From the NCBI RefSeq assembly GCF_015291705.1, contig NZ_CP030050.1, positions 2,418,001 through 2,482,000 on the forward strand: 64,000 bases of DNA. The letters are read 5' to 3'. How positions within the stretch are numbered: position 1 is the first letter of the stretch; every line of letters starts with the position of its first letter. Made by a program: the position numbers and the translations under genes. The stretch comes from Bradyrhizobium arachidis. GTDB lineage: Bacteria; Pseudomonadota; Alphaproteobacteria; Rhizobiales; Xanthobacteraceae. Positions 22,104 through 30,894 of this stretch are shown one piece after another. The notes under the pieces were generated by a model. The model made no database searches and was not told where the DNA came from. It saw only the letters and a list, made by a program, of their open reading frames with translations.

Positions 22104-23195
22104 ATGCCGAGGGAGAAAGTTCGCGTACTGATCGTGGACGATTCGGCGTCGGTGCGCCAAATCCTGCAGACGATCCTTTCGGAAGACCCTGATATCGAGG
22201 TGATGGGGACCGCGTCCGACCCGTTCGCGGCGGCGCGCCGCCTCCAGAACGAGATTCCCGATGTCATCATCCTCGACATCGAGATGCCCAAGATGGACGG
22301 CATGACCTTCCTGCGCAAGATCATGGCACAGCGTCCGATCCCGGTGATCATCTGCTCCTCGCTCACCGAAGAGGGCTCGAACGTGATGTTCGAGGCGTTC
22401 GAGGCCGGCGCAGTCGACATCGTGCCGAAGCCGAAGATCGACACGCGCCAGGCGCTGCTCGAATGCTCGACGCGGTTGCGCGAGGCCGTAAAGTCGGCGG
22501 CGCGCGCGCGGGTGCGTCCGCGCTCCGAGCGCAGGGTGATCGAGAAGAAGCTGACGGCTGATGCGATCATTCCGCCGCCGGTGCAGGGCAAGGTCCGGCC
22601 GACGACGGAACGCATCGTGTGCATCGGCGCATCGACCGGCGGGACCGAGGCCCTCAACGACGTCCTCGAGATGCTGCCGCCGCATTGTCCGCCCATCGTC
22701 ATCGTCCAGCACATGCCGCCGGGCTTTACCGCAGCCTTTGCCAGGCGTCTCGACAGCGTCTGCCAGATCCGCGTCAAGGAGGCCGAGGACGGCGAGCCGG
22801 TGCTGCCGGGCTGCGCCTATATCGCGCCCGGTGCCCGTCACATGCTGCTTCAGCGCATCGGCTTGCGCTACCAGATCGCGATCAAGGACGGCCCGCCGGT
22901 GTCGCGGCATCGTCCCTCCGTTGACGTGCTGTTCCGCTCGGCGGCCCAGCACGCGGGCGCCAATGCGCTCGGCGTGATCATGACCGGCATGGGCGACGAC
23001 GGCGCCCGCGGCATGCTGGAGATGCGCAAGCTCGGTGCTTCGACGCGCGCTCAGGACGAAGAGAGCTGCGTGGTGTTCGGCATGCCCAAGGAAGCCATTG
23101 CCCATGGCGGCGTCGAGAAGGTGGTCGCGCTGCACCACATCCCGCGCGAGATCATGCTCTGGTACCAGGCCGGGCATGTCGCGGCGGCAGGTTGA
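22104..23195 (+). CDS. cheB: Chemotaxis methylesterase/deamidase CheB
   Basis: A 363-residue enzyme that removes receptor methyl groups and is activated by CheA phosphorylation. The receiver domain has Asp58 in [12 protein letters not shown] and a Lys in DIVPKPK. A linker (about 130-175) leads to the esterase domain with the catalytic Ser ([12 protein letters not shown]), His (IVQHMPPGF) and Asp ([13 protein letters not shown]). It is complete and of normal length. Its stop is followed five bases later by the next gene, so the operon continues. Confidence 0.95.
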   Translation: MPREKVRVLIVDDSASVRQILQTILSEDPDIEVMGTASDPFAAARRLQNEIPDVIILDIEMPKMDGMTFLRKIMAQRPIPVIICSSLTEEGSNVMFEAFEAGAVDIVPKPKIDTRQALLECSTRLREAVKSAARARVRPRSERRVIEKKLTADAIIPPPVQGKVRPTTERIVCIGASTGGTEALNDVLEMLPPHCPPIVIVQHMPPGFTAAFARRLDSVCQIRVKEAEDGEPVLPGCAYIAPGARHMLLQRIGLRYQIAIKDGPPVSRHRPSVDVLFRSAAQHAGANALGVIMTGMGDDGARGMLEMRKLGASTRAQDEESCVVFGMPKEAIAHGGVEKVVALHHIPREIMLWYQAGHVAAAG

Positions 23196-23200
23196 TCGCA

Positions 23201-24928
23201 ATGTCCGCCATTCCGGCCAACACACTGACTGAGGCGACCGCCGCGATCGAGGATGTCTCGTCGCGGATCGAGGATGTCTTCGCGCGCGTCGGTCATGATC
23301 TCGGCCGCGGCCACCTCATGTTCAAGGAGCTGAACCAGGGCCTTGCGACGCTCTCGGAGGAGCTCTCCGGCGCCGAGATCGAGGGCGCCGCCACCGCCCT
23401 GCAGGAGATCGCCGCGCGGCTCAGCGAACTCGCAGAGGCGCTGCCGGCGGAAAGCGCGCTCCTGGAGACGATCGGCAAGAGCACGGCGGAGGCGTCGTCG
23501 TTGCTCAAGCCGCTGTTCAAGCACATTCAGATGATCACCATCATCGCGCGCAGCGCGCGGATCGAGGCGGCCTCGCTCGACGGCGATCGCGAAGGCTTTC
23601 TCGCCTTCACGCAGGAGGCCTACGATCTCGGCAAGGCTGTGCAGGGCTCGATCGAAGGCTGCGCGAAGGACCAGCAGCGCCTGTCGGATGCCGTCGCCAC
23701 GGCGTCCGGCCGGCAGAAGGAATTCGAGAGCCGCTACGCCAGGCAGCTGGTGGCCGAGAGCGCCGAGCTCGGTGCGGCCTATTCCGGAATGCGCGAGCAG
23801 CGCCGCAACGGCAGACAGCTCGCCGACCTCGCGAGCGCCAGCACCAGGAAGATCGCCGAGGCGGTCGGCGGCGCGATCATTTCGCTTCAGGCCGGCGACA
23901 GCACGCGCCAGCGCCTCGAGCATGTCTGTCACGGCCTTGGCCTTGCGTCGGGATCGTCCACGAGCCTCGTTCCCGAAGCGGTCGTAAGCGAGGACGGCGC
24001 GCGCGCGATCTGCCAGTTGCAGGCGGCCCTGCTCAGGGATGCTCAGCGCGAATTCGGCGGCGACATCGGCCAGATCGTGCGCGCGCTGTCCGCCATCCTG
24101 CACGACGCGGGCAGTGTCGTCGGCCACGGCCGCACGCTGTTCGGCGGCGAGGAGGGCGGCTCGTCGTCGTTCCTGGCGCGCATCAAGCAGACCCTGGCGC
24201 ATGCCTCGACCCTGATCGGCACCTGCGAAAGCGCCGGCCGCGCGGTCGACGAGGCGCTCGCCATCGTCGAGGACACGCTGGCAAAATTTCGCCAGGCGAT
24301 CGCCGGGCTCGCCGAGGCGACCGTCGACATCACCCTGATCGGCATGAATGCCGGGCTCAAGGCCAGCCATCTCGGCAGCCGCGGCAGCGCCTTCGTCGTG
24401 ATCGCGAACGAGCTCAAGGCGACCGCCGATCAGGTCTCGGCGGGCGCGGGGCGCCTGCGGCCGGTGCTCGACAGTATCGAACGCTCCGCGCAGGAGCTGA
24501 AACAGCTCCGCGTGCAGGGCGATCCCACCCAGCTTGCCAAGCTCGAGCCGCAGATCCTCCAGGCGCTGCGCGAGGTCGAGGCCGGCAACGAACGGCTCGG
24601 CAAGCTGATGAGCCGGCTCGTCGATGAAGGCGCCGAATTCGAGGGGCTGATGAATTCGGCGCAGGGCCTGATGACCTCGCTGGGCGAGAGCTCCTCGGCA
24701 TTGCCTGCGGTTGCCGCGCGGCTCGAGACTGCGAGTGCGGGCGCACAGCGGCCACAACCGCAAGCTCAGGATCAGACGATGCTCGACGATCTCTTCGCGC
24801 GCTACACGATGGAGCGCGAGCGGGACGTCCACCGCGACTTCCTGCAAACGCTCGGGCTGGCGTCGATCGCCACCACGCGCAGGGTCGAGGCGGTCGAGAC
24901 AGCGGATGACGGCATAGAATTGTTCTGA
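23201..24928 (+). CDS. Soluble MCP-like coiled-coil protein, last gene of the che operon
   Basis: A 575-residue protein with no transmembrane segment and almost entirely helical. Two stretches resemble the receptor hairpin tip that binds CheA and CheW: residues about 110-146 (IARSARIEAASL then EGFLAFTQEAYDLGKAV) and about 372-410 (ITLIGMNAGLKASHLG then GSAFVVIANELKATADQV). Compare [21 protein letters not shown] in the true receptors upstream. No sensor domain is recognisable. The last residues (TADDGIELF) are acidic and end in an aromatic residue. It follows cheB by five bases. I infer a cytosolic receptor or array-modulating protein; function is unknown. The ATG at 23201 is preferred over a TTG at 23192. 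Confidence 0.8.
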   Translation: MSAIPANTLTEATAAIEDVSSRIEDVFARVGHDLGRGHLMFKELNQGLATLSEELSGAEIEGAATALQEIAARLSELAEALPAESALLETIGKSTAEASSLLKPLFKHIQMITIIARSARIEAASLDGDREGFLAFTQEAYDLGKAVQGSIEGCAKDQQRLSDAVATASGRQKEFESRYARQLVAESAELGAAYSGMREQRRNGRQLADLASASTRKIAEAVGGAIISLQAGDSTRQRLEHVCHGLGLASGSSTSLVPEAVVSEDGARAICQLQAALLRDAQREFGGDIGQIVRALSAILHDAGSVVGHGRTLFGGEEGGSSSFLARIKQTLAHASTLIGTCESAGRAVDEALAIVEDTLAKFRQAIAGLAEATVDITLIGMNAGLKASHLGSRGSAFVVIANELKATADQVSAGAGRLRPVLDSIERSAQELKQLRVQGDPTQLAKLEPQILQALREVEAGNERLGKLMSRLVDEGAEFEGLMNSAQGLMTSLGESSSALPAVAARLETASAGAQRPQPQAQDQTMLDDLFARYTMERERDVHRDFLQTLGLASIATTRRVEAVETADDGIELF

Positions 24929-25069
24929 CGTCCGCCGCCGCGCCTTTGCGCGCGCCTACAGCAATTTGACGGGTTGGCTTTGCACGGCGTTAACCGTTGC
25001 AAAATGCTCGTCGCATCGGTCATTGTCGCGCCCCAGAGTTGGTCGCAAATACGCATGGAATTGCGACGG

Positions 25070-25522
25070 ATGTTTTTCATGCTGAGAGACGGCAAATACG
25101 CTGCCTGGTTCAGGACCCCGCGTGGCCAGGGCACCGGCGTCGTACATCTGGCCGAAGGGCGGATCTCGGGCAGCGACAGCTTCTTCACCTATGGCGGATC
25201 CTATCGGGTCGACGAGCAGCGCTTCACGGCCCTCCTGACCACCAAGCGGTATGCCGACGGGCCGCCGACCGTGTTCGGGCATGACGAGGTCGAGGTCGAG
25301 CTCTCTGGCGTGTGCAGTGGCGCGATGGCGACCTGCTCTGGAACGGCGAGGCAAGCGCCTGACGTGATGTTCGAGGCGACGCTGATCTACAGCCAGGAGG
25401 ATCAACCTGCCGCCGAGACGCGATGTGCGGTGGTGAAGCTCAATGACAAATTGCCCAAGGGGCCCGACAGCCGTTCCCGGCCGCGCCACTTCCCCGGACC
25501 TCCCAGGTCTCCCGCATCTTAG
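25070..25522 (+). CDS. GrlR-like regulatory-fold protein
   Basis: A product of about 150 residues whose start reads MLRDGKYAAWFRTPRGQGTG after three residues, followed by GRISGSDSFFTYGGSY and RFTALLTTKRY. This pattern (short N-terminal strand, G-x-G-x-G/V, then a GGDS/GSDS-type turn) matches the GrlR-like family of small beta-barrel proteins, named after a type III secretion regulator; rhizobial members have no assigned job. The tail is Pro/Arg-rich and may be disordered. Starts at 25055, 25070 and 25079 are possible; no ribosome site decides. It stands alone 140 bases after the che operon. Confidence 0.65.
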   Translation: MFFMLRDGKYAAWFRTPRGQGTGVVHLAEGRISGSDSFFTYGGSYRVDEQRFTALLTTKRYADGPPTVFGHDEVEVELSGVCSGAMATCSGTARQAPDVMFEATLIYSQEDQPAAETRCAVVKLNDKLPKGPDSRSRPRHFPGPPRSPAS

Positions 25523-25581
25523 TACTGCATTGACACTGTTGCCTCGAAAAGGCGCCGTAGCCGGACTGAAGCAACCGAGCC

Positions 25582-25600
25582 TTTAGACGTGAAATCTAAA
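25582..25600. promoter_or_regulatory. Inverted repeat upstream of the 94-residue gene
   Basis: A perfect TTTAGA-N7-TCTAAA inverted repeat lies 34 bases before the next ATG in an otherwise gene-free gap. The spacing and AT content would suit a regulator site; no regulator can be assigned. Confidence 0.35.
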
Positions 25601-25634
25601 TCTGAAGCCCGATAACGGTGGTGGAAGAAGAAAC

Positions 25635-25919
25635 ATGCCTCAGATCTGGATGACCTATGACGAGCTCGGAAGACTGTGCGACTGCGACAGCAGTGAAGCC
25701 AGAATGAGAGCCATTCACCTGTCACTTGACCGTCGCAAGAGCCGCGACGGAACGACGCGCGTCAAGCTGGATCTGGCGTTGACGGCCAAGTTCTTCGCCT
25801 CCGTCCGCGAGTCTGATTTCGATCTCGACGGAGCCATCGCAGCGCTCCAGGCCACGCATCGGCAGATGGCCGAACTCCTGACACCGCATGAGTTCCTTGG
25901 CAGGCGCGGAGTGGCGTAA
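25635..25919 (+). CDS. Conserved hypothetical protein, 94 residues
   Basis: A small soluble protein beginning MPQIWMTYDELGRLCDCDSSEARMRA and continuing with LDRRKSRDGTTRVKL, a pattern that I recall from many short rhizobial proteins annotated as hypothetical. The layout (helix-turn, RRxSRDGxTRVKL, then a long helix) could fit a DNA-binding helix-turn-helix, but I cannot support that. A GGTGGAAGAAGAA purine run precedes the ATG. It lies between two unrelated genes and looks monocistronic. Confidence 0.7.
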   Translation: MPQIWMTYDELGRLCDCDSSEARMRAIHLSLDRRKSRDGTTRVKLDLALTAKFFASVRESDFDLDGAIAALQATHRQMAELLTPHEFLGRRGVA

Positions 25920-26062
25920 GCGATCGCCCGGACCGGGCATTGCGATCCGCGTCGAGATTCCCGCTATGGCTGCCCCGAATCAGGCATAAATTCGCCTCCG
26001 GAATTTCTGGCTGGGCCTCGGGGTTTCAACCCGCACGGGCATACAGCCTGCAGGAGGATGCC

Positions 26063-26509
26063 ATGAGGACGGCCGCTTATCGGGCGTGCGTGACGCTGGT
26101 GGGAACAGCTTTGTTGGGCGCGGCGACGATTGCGACAGCAGCGTCGGCGAGGGCGGAGGTCGTGAAACTTCAGGCCGACCTCAAAGGCGGCAATGAGGTG
26201 CCTCCGAACAATTCGCCCGGGACGGGCAAGGCGGAAGCGACCTACGACACCGAGACGAAAACCCTGACCTACACTGTCACCTATGCCGGCCTGACGGGCC
26301 CGGCGATGGGGGCCCATTTCCATGGTCCCGGCGAGGCCGGCAAGAACGCCGGCATCGCCCTGCCGTTCAAGACGGTGCAGAGCCCGATCCAGGGCAGCGC
26401 CACGCTGACCGACACGCAGGCCGCGGATCTCCTGGCTGGCAAGTGGTATGCGAACATCCATACCGCCGCGAATCCGGGTGGCGAGTTGCGCGGGCAGATG
26501 ATGAAGTAG
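26063..26509 (+). CDS. Exported CHRD-domain protein
   Basis: A 148-residue protein with a Sec signal peptide (ACVTLVGTALLGAATIATAASARAE). The mature part is a single CHRD domain: VVKLQADLKGGNEVPPNNSPG, LTYTVTYAGLTGPAMGAHFHGP, and the closing NIHTAANPGGELRGQMMK. CHRD domains were first seen in chordin and are common in exported bacterial proteins of unknown role. An ideal AGGAGG lies 6 bases before the ATG at 26063, which decides the start over a longer frame. Confidence 0.9.
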   Translation: MRTAAYRACVTLVGTALLGAATIATAASARAEVVKLQADLKGGNEVPPNNSPGTGKAEATYDTETKTLTYTVTYAGLTGPAMGAHFHGPGEAGKNAGIALPFKTVQSPIQGSATLTDTQAADLLAGKWYANIHTAANPGGELRGQMMK

Positions 26510-26687
26510 AGGCGGCCCGCCAAGTCAGGCAGCTTGGTGCAGGCTAACGCCTCTGGTCCCGACGATCACGCGCGAGACCGTTCATCTCGATACCGTTCAT
26601 GGAGGCGCCCTGCGGCAACGAAAGCGTCGCCATTTGGTCGCACTTTGCCGCGATAACGTCACGCTGGAATTGATCGTCGGACCCAGC

Positions 26688-26906
26688 ATGAAGCACCTGT
26701 TCCCTCTGGCTGTTGCCGCAGCCCTGCTTTTTCACACCGATGCGCGCGCCATGCTTCGCGACGCTTCGATCGATCATGACCTGGGCGGGGTCAAGAAGTC
26801 GTTCGAGGCCATGTTGCGCGCGCATAGCGGCCGCGCCATCGATCTCGGAACCGCACGTGCGGTGGTTCGCGGTCAGGATGCTCCGGAAGAACCGGTGAGC
26901 CGCTGA
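26688..26906 (+). CDS. Small exported protein, 72 residues
   Basis: Begins MKHLFPLAVAAALLFHTDARA, a likely signal peptide, then a helical basic part (SFEAMLRAHSGRAIDLGTA). No family recognised. The ATG at 26688 is chosen because it puts the hydrophobic stretch at the N-terminus. Support is limited to the signal-like start and codon use. Confidence 0.45.
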   Translation: MKHLFPLAVAAALLFHTDARAMLRDASIDHDLGGVKKSFEAMLRAHSGRAIDLGTARAVVRGQDAPEEPVSR

Positions 26907-27032
26907 TCAGGGGCGCGGCGTCGTAAGAGGTTCGGCAAGCCTGAATGATGTCGCCGGTCAGCTGTGGGCGTTCTCGATCAATTTACGGATAGGCCAGGCG
27001 CAACACGCATTCGGACGTAACTGGCAACGCGC

Positions 27033-27305
27033 CTATTGTTGACGACCAATCCCCAACTCTTTCTGCAATTGCGGCGTAAGGCCCATTGCGCCCTCGGTAC
27101 GTCCTTGGCCGGTTCCCAGGTTTCGAGTCGCTGGTGCCGGAGAGGAGGACGTTCCCGTGGCGGCGGTGGTCGGGGTGGATGAACCAGACGCAGTGCCGGT
27201 GTAGCCACTGCGCACACCGCTCGGATAGGTGCCTTGGGCGACTGCCGAGGGCGATGTCGCAATGAGCAAAGCTCCACCCAGAAGCACATGAAGTTTGCGG
27301 ACCAT
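27033..27305 (-). CDS. Small exported Thr/Ser-rich protein
   Basis: A product of 90 residues beginning MVRKLHVLLGGALLIATSPSAVAQ, a Sec signal peptide with an AVA-Q cleavage site. The mature part is low-complexity (GTASGSSTPTTAATGTSSSP) and ends in a helix, LTPQLQKELGIGRQQ. The pattern of a signal peptide, a T/S linker and a final short helix recurs in rhizobial small exported proteins of unknown role. An ATG 30 bases upstream (27335) is a less likely start. Confidence 0.6.
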   Translation of the reverse strand: MVRKLHVLLGGALLIATSPSAVAQGTYPSGVRSGYTGTASGSSTPTTAATGTSSSPAPATRNLGTGQGRTEGAMGLTPQLQKELGIGRQQ

Positions 27306-27406
27306 CGTTCCAAATCCTCTCAACAGATTGCGCATTGTGGATCAGAAGCCGCAGTTTGCCAATCTGCGTCTTGCTGCGAGCTTTGAGCAGAGTGTGCAGA
27401 ACGTGT

Positions 27407-27772
27407 CTAGGATGGAGATCTAGGCAAAAAGGCGAGGATGGTCTGAGCTAACAGCACACCGACTGTTCCCCCTGCTGCTTTCTGCAGCACATCCACCAGG
27501 GCCGGATCGCGATCGGGCGTTAGAGCTTGCAGAACCTCGAGCCCGATTGCGACTGACAGCACGAGCATGCAAGCGAGACGGAAGCGTCCAGGCAGCAAAA
27601 AGGACAGGAGAAAGCCCAATAGTCCATAAGCGCTGAACCGCTCGACGACGACGATCCAATAGGCTTCGTGATGGCCGACGAGCACGGGGCGACCTGCCAA
27701 CTTCGCCAAGGTGGCGTAACTTATCAGGGCAAAGCAGACGCTAGTGGCCGCGACGAGGGGGTTCCGAAACAT
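27407..27772 (-). CDS. VanZ-like membrane protein
   Basis: A 121-residue protein with four hydrophobic helices. The middle reads VVVERFSAYGLLGFLLSFLLP and then LSVAIGLEVLQALTPDRDPALVDVLQKAAGG, which is the VanZ-like family signature (E-x-x-Q ... R-x(n)-D-x(2)-x-N/K-x-x-G). VanZ relatives are often found near envelope or polysaccharide genes; function here is unknown. The ATG at 27770-27772 begins the hydrophobic part; the frame upstream is basic and unlike it. Confidence 0.8.
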   Translation of the reverse strand: MFRNPLVAATSVCFALISYATLAKLAGRPVLVGHHEAYWIVVVERFSAYGLLGFLLSFLLPGRFRLACMLVLSVAIGLEVLQALTPDRDPALVDVLQKAAGGTVGVLLAQTILAFLPRSPS

Positions 27773-27941
27773 GTCCGCACCATACCCAACTCTGCGAGCT
27801 GATGCCGGGAAACCCTTTGCTATCGTTAAGGAGGCCACGCCTCTCGGTCGGACGAGAGCGCTAGCCGACGCTTCGCATCGACGGACGCGCCAAATTTTCA
27901 TCAGGGCCGGGCGAGGGCCGGACCGGAAAGACCTGCCAGAA

Positions 27942-28166
27942 TCAGCCGCCACGACGGCCGTTTGATGCAACCCTCGGCATCTGTGCGACATTTCCACCGC
28001 GAGGACGGATCAGGAACTGTGGAGGCTCCGACGATTTGGAGGGGCGCACATAAGGCTTCAACTTGAGGTATTGCGTACGACGCCTCTGCGAGACGACGGA
28101 TCGCGTGCCGTAACCAGCCGCGAACGAAATTGCCACGATGGCAGCCAGGAGTATGATGTCGAACAT
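27942..28166 (-). CDS. Small single-pass membrane protein with basic tail
   Basis: A 74-residue product: one hydrophobic helix (MFDIILLAAIVAISFAAGYG) followed by a basic cytoplasmic tail (TRSVVSQRRRTQYLKLKPYV). It resembles the 38-residue product at 28368-28484 and, less closely, the one at 32470-32628: all share a short helix ending in G-x-G-Y and an arginine cluster. No function known. Confidence 0.6.
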   Translation of the reverse strand: MFDIILLAAIVAISFAAGYGTRSVVSQRRRTQYLKLKPYVRPSKSSEPPQFLIRPRGGNVAQMPRVASNGRRGG

Positions 28167-28367
28167 GCGAGGGTACCACCATCGGAGCGCTTGCCACTCC
28201 GATACCGGTGCTGGTCAACATTCATAAGGCAGTTTTGCGGACTTCCGATGACCCGCGATCACATGAATTTGCCCGCGATGACCGGAACTTTGTCGGCCGT
28301 CCGCAATGCCTCGTCAAGGTCGGGGTGAACGTGTGTCAACATCATGAACCAATTGCGTCGCGCCCGT

Positions 28368-28484
28368 TCAAAAGGCAATTCGCCTGAACCTGCGTCGGCG
28401 TCGTCGCGAACGCAGCTCGCGAATGCCGTAACCGGCGGCAAATCCAGCCGCAAAAATAGCCAATAGGAACAGCAGTGCCAGCAT
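28368..28484 (-). CDS. Very small membrane protein, 38 residues
   Basis: An ATG at 28482-28484 opens a 38-codon frame: MLALLFLLAIFAAGFAAGYG, then IRELRSRRRRRRFRRIAF. It is a single hydrophobic helix with an arginine-rich end. The same layout (helix ending AAGYG, then Arg cluster) as its neighbour at 27942-28166 supports it being a real gene in spite of its length. GGGGTGCC precedes the ATG but no clear ribosome site is visible. Confidence 0.5.
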   Translation of the reverse strand: MLALLFLLAIFAAGFAAGYGIRELRSRRRRRRFRRIAF

Positions 28485-28586
28485 GGCACCCCTTGAAGCA
28501 TTTGCCGTGCCAGCTCGGCTTCGTCAGATGTGAAGGCGTTTGCTTCCAGGCGGCTGCTTTCGAACCGCCTCGCCGACCGACTTTTC

Positions 28587-28692
28587 CTAAAGCATGATCC
28601 GGAAAAGTGCGAAGCTTTTTTCCGGAAAGATCATGCGCAAACAACAACCTAAAGCGCGGTGACGATTCATCCAAATCTCATCGCGCTTTAGG
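28587..28692 (+). repeat. Dispersed palindromic repeat, copy 1
   Basis: A composite of two palindromes. The first is GCATGATC-CGGAAAA ... TTTTCCGGAAAGATCATGC (28592-28636); then the linker AAACAACAACC; then a second, TAAAGCGCGGTGA ... TCATCGCGCTTTA (28648-28690). An almost identical element in the opposite direction lies at 34210-34310. I recognise the GCATGATC-CGGAAAA core as a common intergenic repeat of Bradyrhizobium and related genomes, probably a non-autonomous element. The stop codon of the EAL gene (28688-28690) lies within its edge. Confidence 0.85.
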
Positions 28693-30277
28693 CAACAAGC
28701 GCGGCTTTTTGTGTCGTGCCGTCGAGGCCGGCCGATTTACGTCTCTCAAGAAGCTCGACGAATTCCTTGACGGGCAATGGCGCGGCGACGAGATAGCCTT
28801 GGCCCTCTTCGACGCCGCAGGAGATCAGGGCGCGGACCTGCTCTTCGGTCTCGATCCCCTCCGCGATGACGCTCATGCTTAGATCGCGCGCGAGCGCGAC
28901 CAGCATCTCCACGATGGTCGTGGTCGAGGCATCCACCGCGATGGTATCGACGAAGAACTTGTCGATCTTGATGGTGTTGGCACCCAGCGCTTTCAAACGC
29001 GATAGTCCGCTATGGCCGACGCCGACGTCGTCAATGGCAACGCGGAAGCCATGGTCGCGTAACTCGCTCACCACGGCTGCGGCACGTACGAGATCATCGA
29101 GTTCGTCGCGTTCGGTCACCTCGATCACGATCTGACGTGTGGACACCTTGGCCGCACCAACGGTGCTACGCAGTGTCTCGATGAAACCCGCGCTCAAGAG
29201 GTGCTTGGGCACGACATTGAGTGAAAGCTTGAATTCCTTGTCGGCCTTCAGGTGCGGCTGCAGGTCGGCCAGGGCACGGCCGAGAAGCTGCCACGTCATG
29301 CCTTGAATCCGTCCGCTGGACTCCGCCAGCGGAATGAAATTCATCGGTGGCACGACGGAGCCGTCCGCGCGCAGCCAACGCACCAGGATCTCGCATCCTT
29401 TGATCTGCCTGGTCTTGAGATCGAAGATTGGCTGAAAATAGGGGCTGAATTCGCCGCGCGCCAACGCGCGGTCGAGATCGGCGACGGGGCCCTCGACGCG
29501 CCGCGTCCGCGACAGCAGGAGGCCGAAGAGCGCGCCCAGCGCGAGCGAGAGAGCGATGGCCGGCCAATAGGCCTGGCTGTTCCATGTCGACAGCACGGTC
29601 CTGTCGATGCGGATCGTCGTGCGCAGCGGGTAACGTGCCGAGCGCTTCTCGAAATCGACCGGATGCGGCAGCGCCTTGTCGGCATCAAGCATGAATTCGC
29701 CAAGCTGCGCGCCATTCGTGAGCGCCAGCAGGACCTGACCATGCGCGCGCAATTCCGCCGGCATGATATCGAACAGGCTGGAGTTGATGCCGAGGATGGC
29801 GACCAGCGCCTTGTTGTTGCCGATGTCCCTGAGCACGCCGAGGGCGTCGCCGCCGAATTGCTCGACGCGGAACAGCATCAGCCCCGCATCCCGCGAGGCC
29901 AGCATGTCGCCGCGATCGACCCAGCCCTTGTCGAATTCCAGCGTCTCCGAATAGGCCGAGCAGATCACCGAGCCGTCGGCGTTGACCAGACGCACGTCCT
30001 TGACCGCCGAGCGCCGATAGACGTGGAGACGGATCGCCTGCAGCGCCGCCGGATCGCAGGTGGCGAGCCCCCGGCTTGCCAACTGGTCGAGGCTTGCTGC
30101 GGCAAAGTCGACCGCGAACTCTGAGCGGCGCGTGACGACCTCGGTCAGCTCTTCGAGATGGCGCGCCTGCTGATCGTGAATGAACTGTGTAGCGGCGAAG
30201 TGGCCGCCTAGTCCAAACGTCACCGCGCCCGAAAGCACGAGCGCCGCCGTCGAAAATCTCGGCCGTGTTGATCGCAT
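28688..30277 (-). CDS. CSS-motif EAL-domain cyclic di-GMP phosphodiesterase
   Basis: A 529-residue protein with a TM helix near residues 8-28, a periplasmic CSS-motif sensor (about 30-235, with cysteines in GLATCDPAAL and SVICSAYSE), a second TM helix (AYWPAIALSLALGALFGLLL), and an EAL domain (about 265-510). The catalytic set is present: GCEILVRW (the EAL motif reads EIL), SLNVVPKHL, IVIEVTERDEL, VAIDDVGVGHSGLSRL, IKIDKFFVD, IAEGIETEEQ and EGQGYLVAAPL. It would hydrolyse c-di-GMP, perhaps under thiol-redox control as in CSS proteins. The start at 30277 begins the first helix; a longer frame goes to 30427. It is encoded alone. Confidence 0.9.
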   Translation of the reverse strand: MRSTRPRFSTAALVLSGAVTFGLGGHFAATQFIHDQQARHLEELTEVVTRRSEFAVDFAAASLDQLASRGLATCDPAALQAIRLHVYRRSAVKDVRLVNADGSVICSAYSETLEFDKGWVDRGDMLASRDAGLMLFRVEQFGGDALGVLRDIGNNKALVAILGINSSLFDIMPAELRAHGQVLLALTNGAQLGEFMLDADKALPHPVDFEKRSARYPLRTTIRIDRTVLSTWNSQAYWPAIALSLALGALFGLLLSRTRRVEGPVADLDRALARGEFSPYFQPIFDLKTRQIKGCEILVRWLRADGSVVPPMNFIPLAESSGRIQGMTWQLLGRALADLQPHLKADKEFKLSLNVVPKHLLSAGFIETLRSTVGAAKVSTRQIVIEVTERDELDDLVRAAAVVSELRDHGFRVAIDDVGVGHSGLSRLKALGANTIKIDKFFVDTIAVDASTTTIVEMLVALARDLSMSVIAEGIETEEQVRALISCGVEEGQGYLVAAPLPVKEFVELLERRKSAGLDGTTQKAALVA

Positions 30278-30449
30278 CCGGCCCCGGGACAGGGTTAAAA
30301 GAGGATTATCCGAACTTAACCGGGATGCGCTAAGATAAGGTTTAAGGCGGGCCGACTGACAACCGCCAAGCCCCGTTTCAGGTCGCACTCGGCCTGCCCT
30401 GCGACCCGCTGTTGTGCTCCGGATCACTCCAGCCCCGCAGATGGAGCCG

Positions 30450-30623
30450 TTATAGCTGGCGGAACTGCCGAGGGGGACGCCGCGGCAGCCGGACCTCGCT
30501 CAATCGGTAGTTGCTTGGGTAAGAGTGGCGGTCGACGGGCCACGTAACGCAAAGGCGCAGCACGACGAATGCAACGTTGAGGGCTAGCCAGATCGATACC
30601 GCAATAATGAAATAATGTGCCAC
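30450..30623 (-). CDS. Small membrane protein, 57 residues, GTG start
   Basis: A GTG at 30621-30623, preceded on its strand by AGCGGAGATTCC, opens a 57-codon frame: MAHYFIIAVSIWLALNVAFV, then VLRLCVTWPVDRH and a basic tail. It is one transmembrane helix plus a hydrophilic end. An overlapping 88-codon frame (30424-30690) is basic and Pro-rich without any pattern, so I prefer this one. Similar MAHYFIIA starts occur in short rhizobial proteins that I recall. Confidence 0.55.
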   Translation of the reverse strand: MAHYFIIAVSIWLALNVAFVVLRLCVTWPVDRHSYPSNYRLSEVRLPRRPPRQFRQL

Positions 30624-30717
30624 AACGGAATCTCCGCTTTCTCAGCAGATCTTGTCGAGACAACGCTGAGAGCGGGGCGTGGTTCCGCAAGCGTTTCAGG
30701 CGGACTTCCGCGGGCTG

Positions 30718-30894
30718 CTAGCCTTTCTTGGCTGCTGCCTTGGACTTAAGCGACAGGCCGAGGCGCAAGGCCATCCGCTTGATTGCGTCGGGTGATCGCC
30801 CGAGCTGTTTCGCTGCATCTTCCAGCGAAGTCGAAGACTTGGCCAATTCCATCAGGCGGCGGTCTTCCTTGAATGACCAGGGCTTGCGCGCCAT
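30718..30894 (-). CDS. Small Myb/SANT-like DNA-binding protein
   Basis: A 58-residue basic protein: MARKPWSFKEDRRLMELAKS, then LEDAAKQLGRSPDAIKRMALRLGL, a helix-turn-helix in which W-S-x-x-E-D-x-x-L and the AxxLGRSxxAIxxxAxxLGL segment match the SANT/Myb-like or GcrA-type small HTH. It ends in a lysine-rich tail (LKSKAAAKKG). Such tiny regulators are common in Bradyrhizobium. A hairpin lies just upstream in its leader. Confidence 0.7.
   Translation of the reverse strand: MARKPWSFKEDRRLMELAKSSTSLEDAAKQLGRSPDAIKRMALRLGLSLKSKAAAKKG

Noticed and set aside
30424..30690. An 88-codon frame on the - strand
   Set aside because: It overlaps a better supported 57-residue membrane protein with a GTG start and ribosome site; its own product is basic and patternless.
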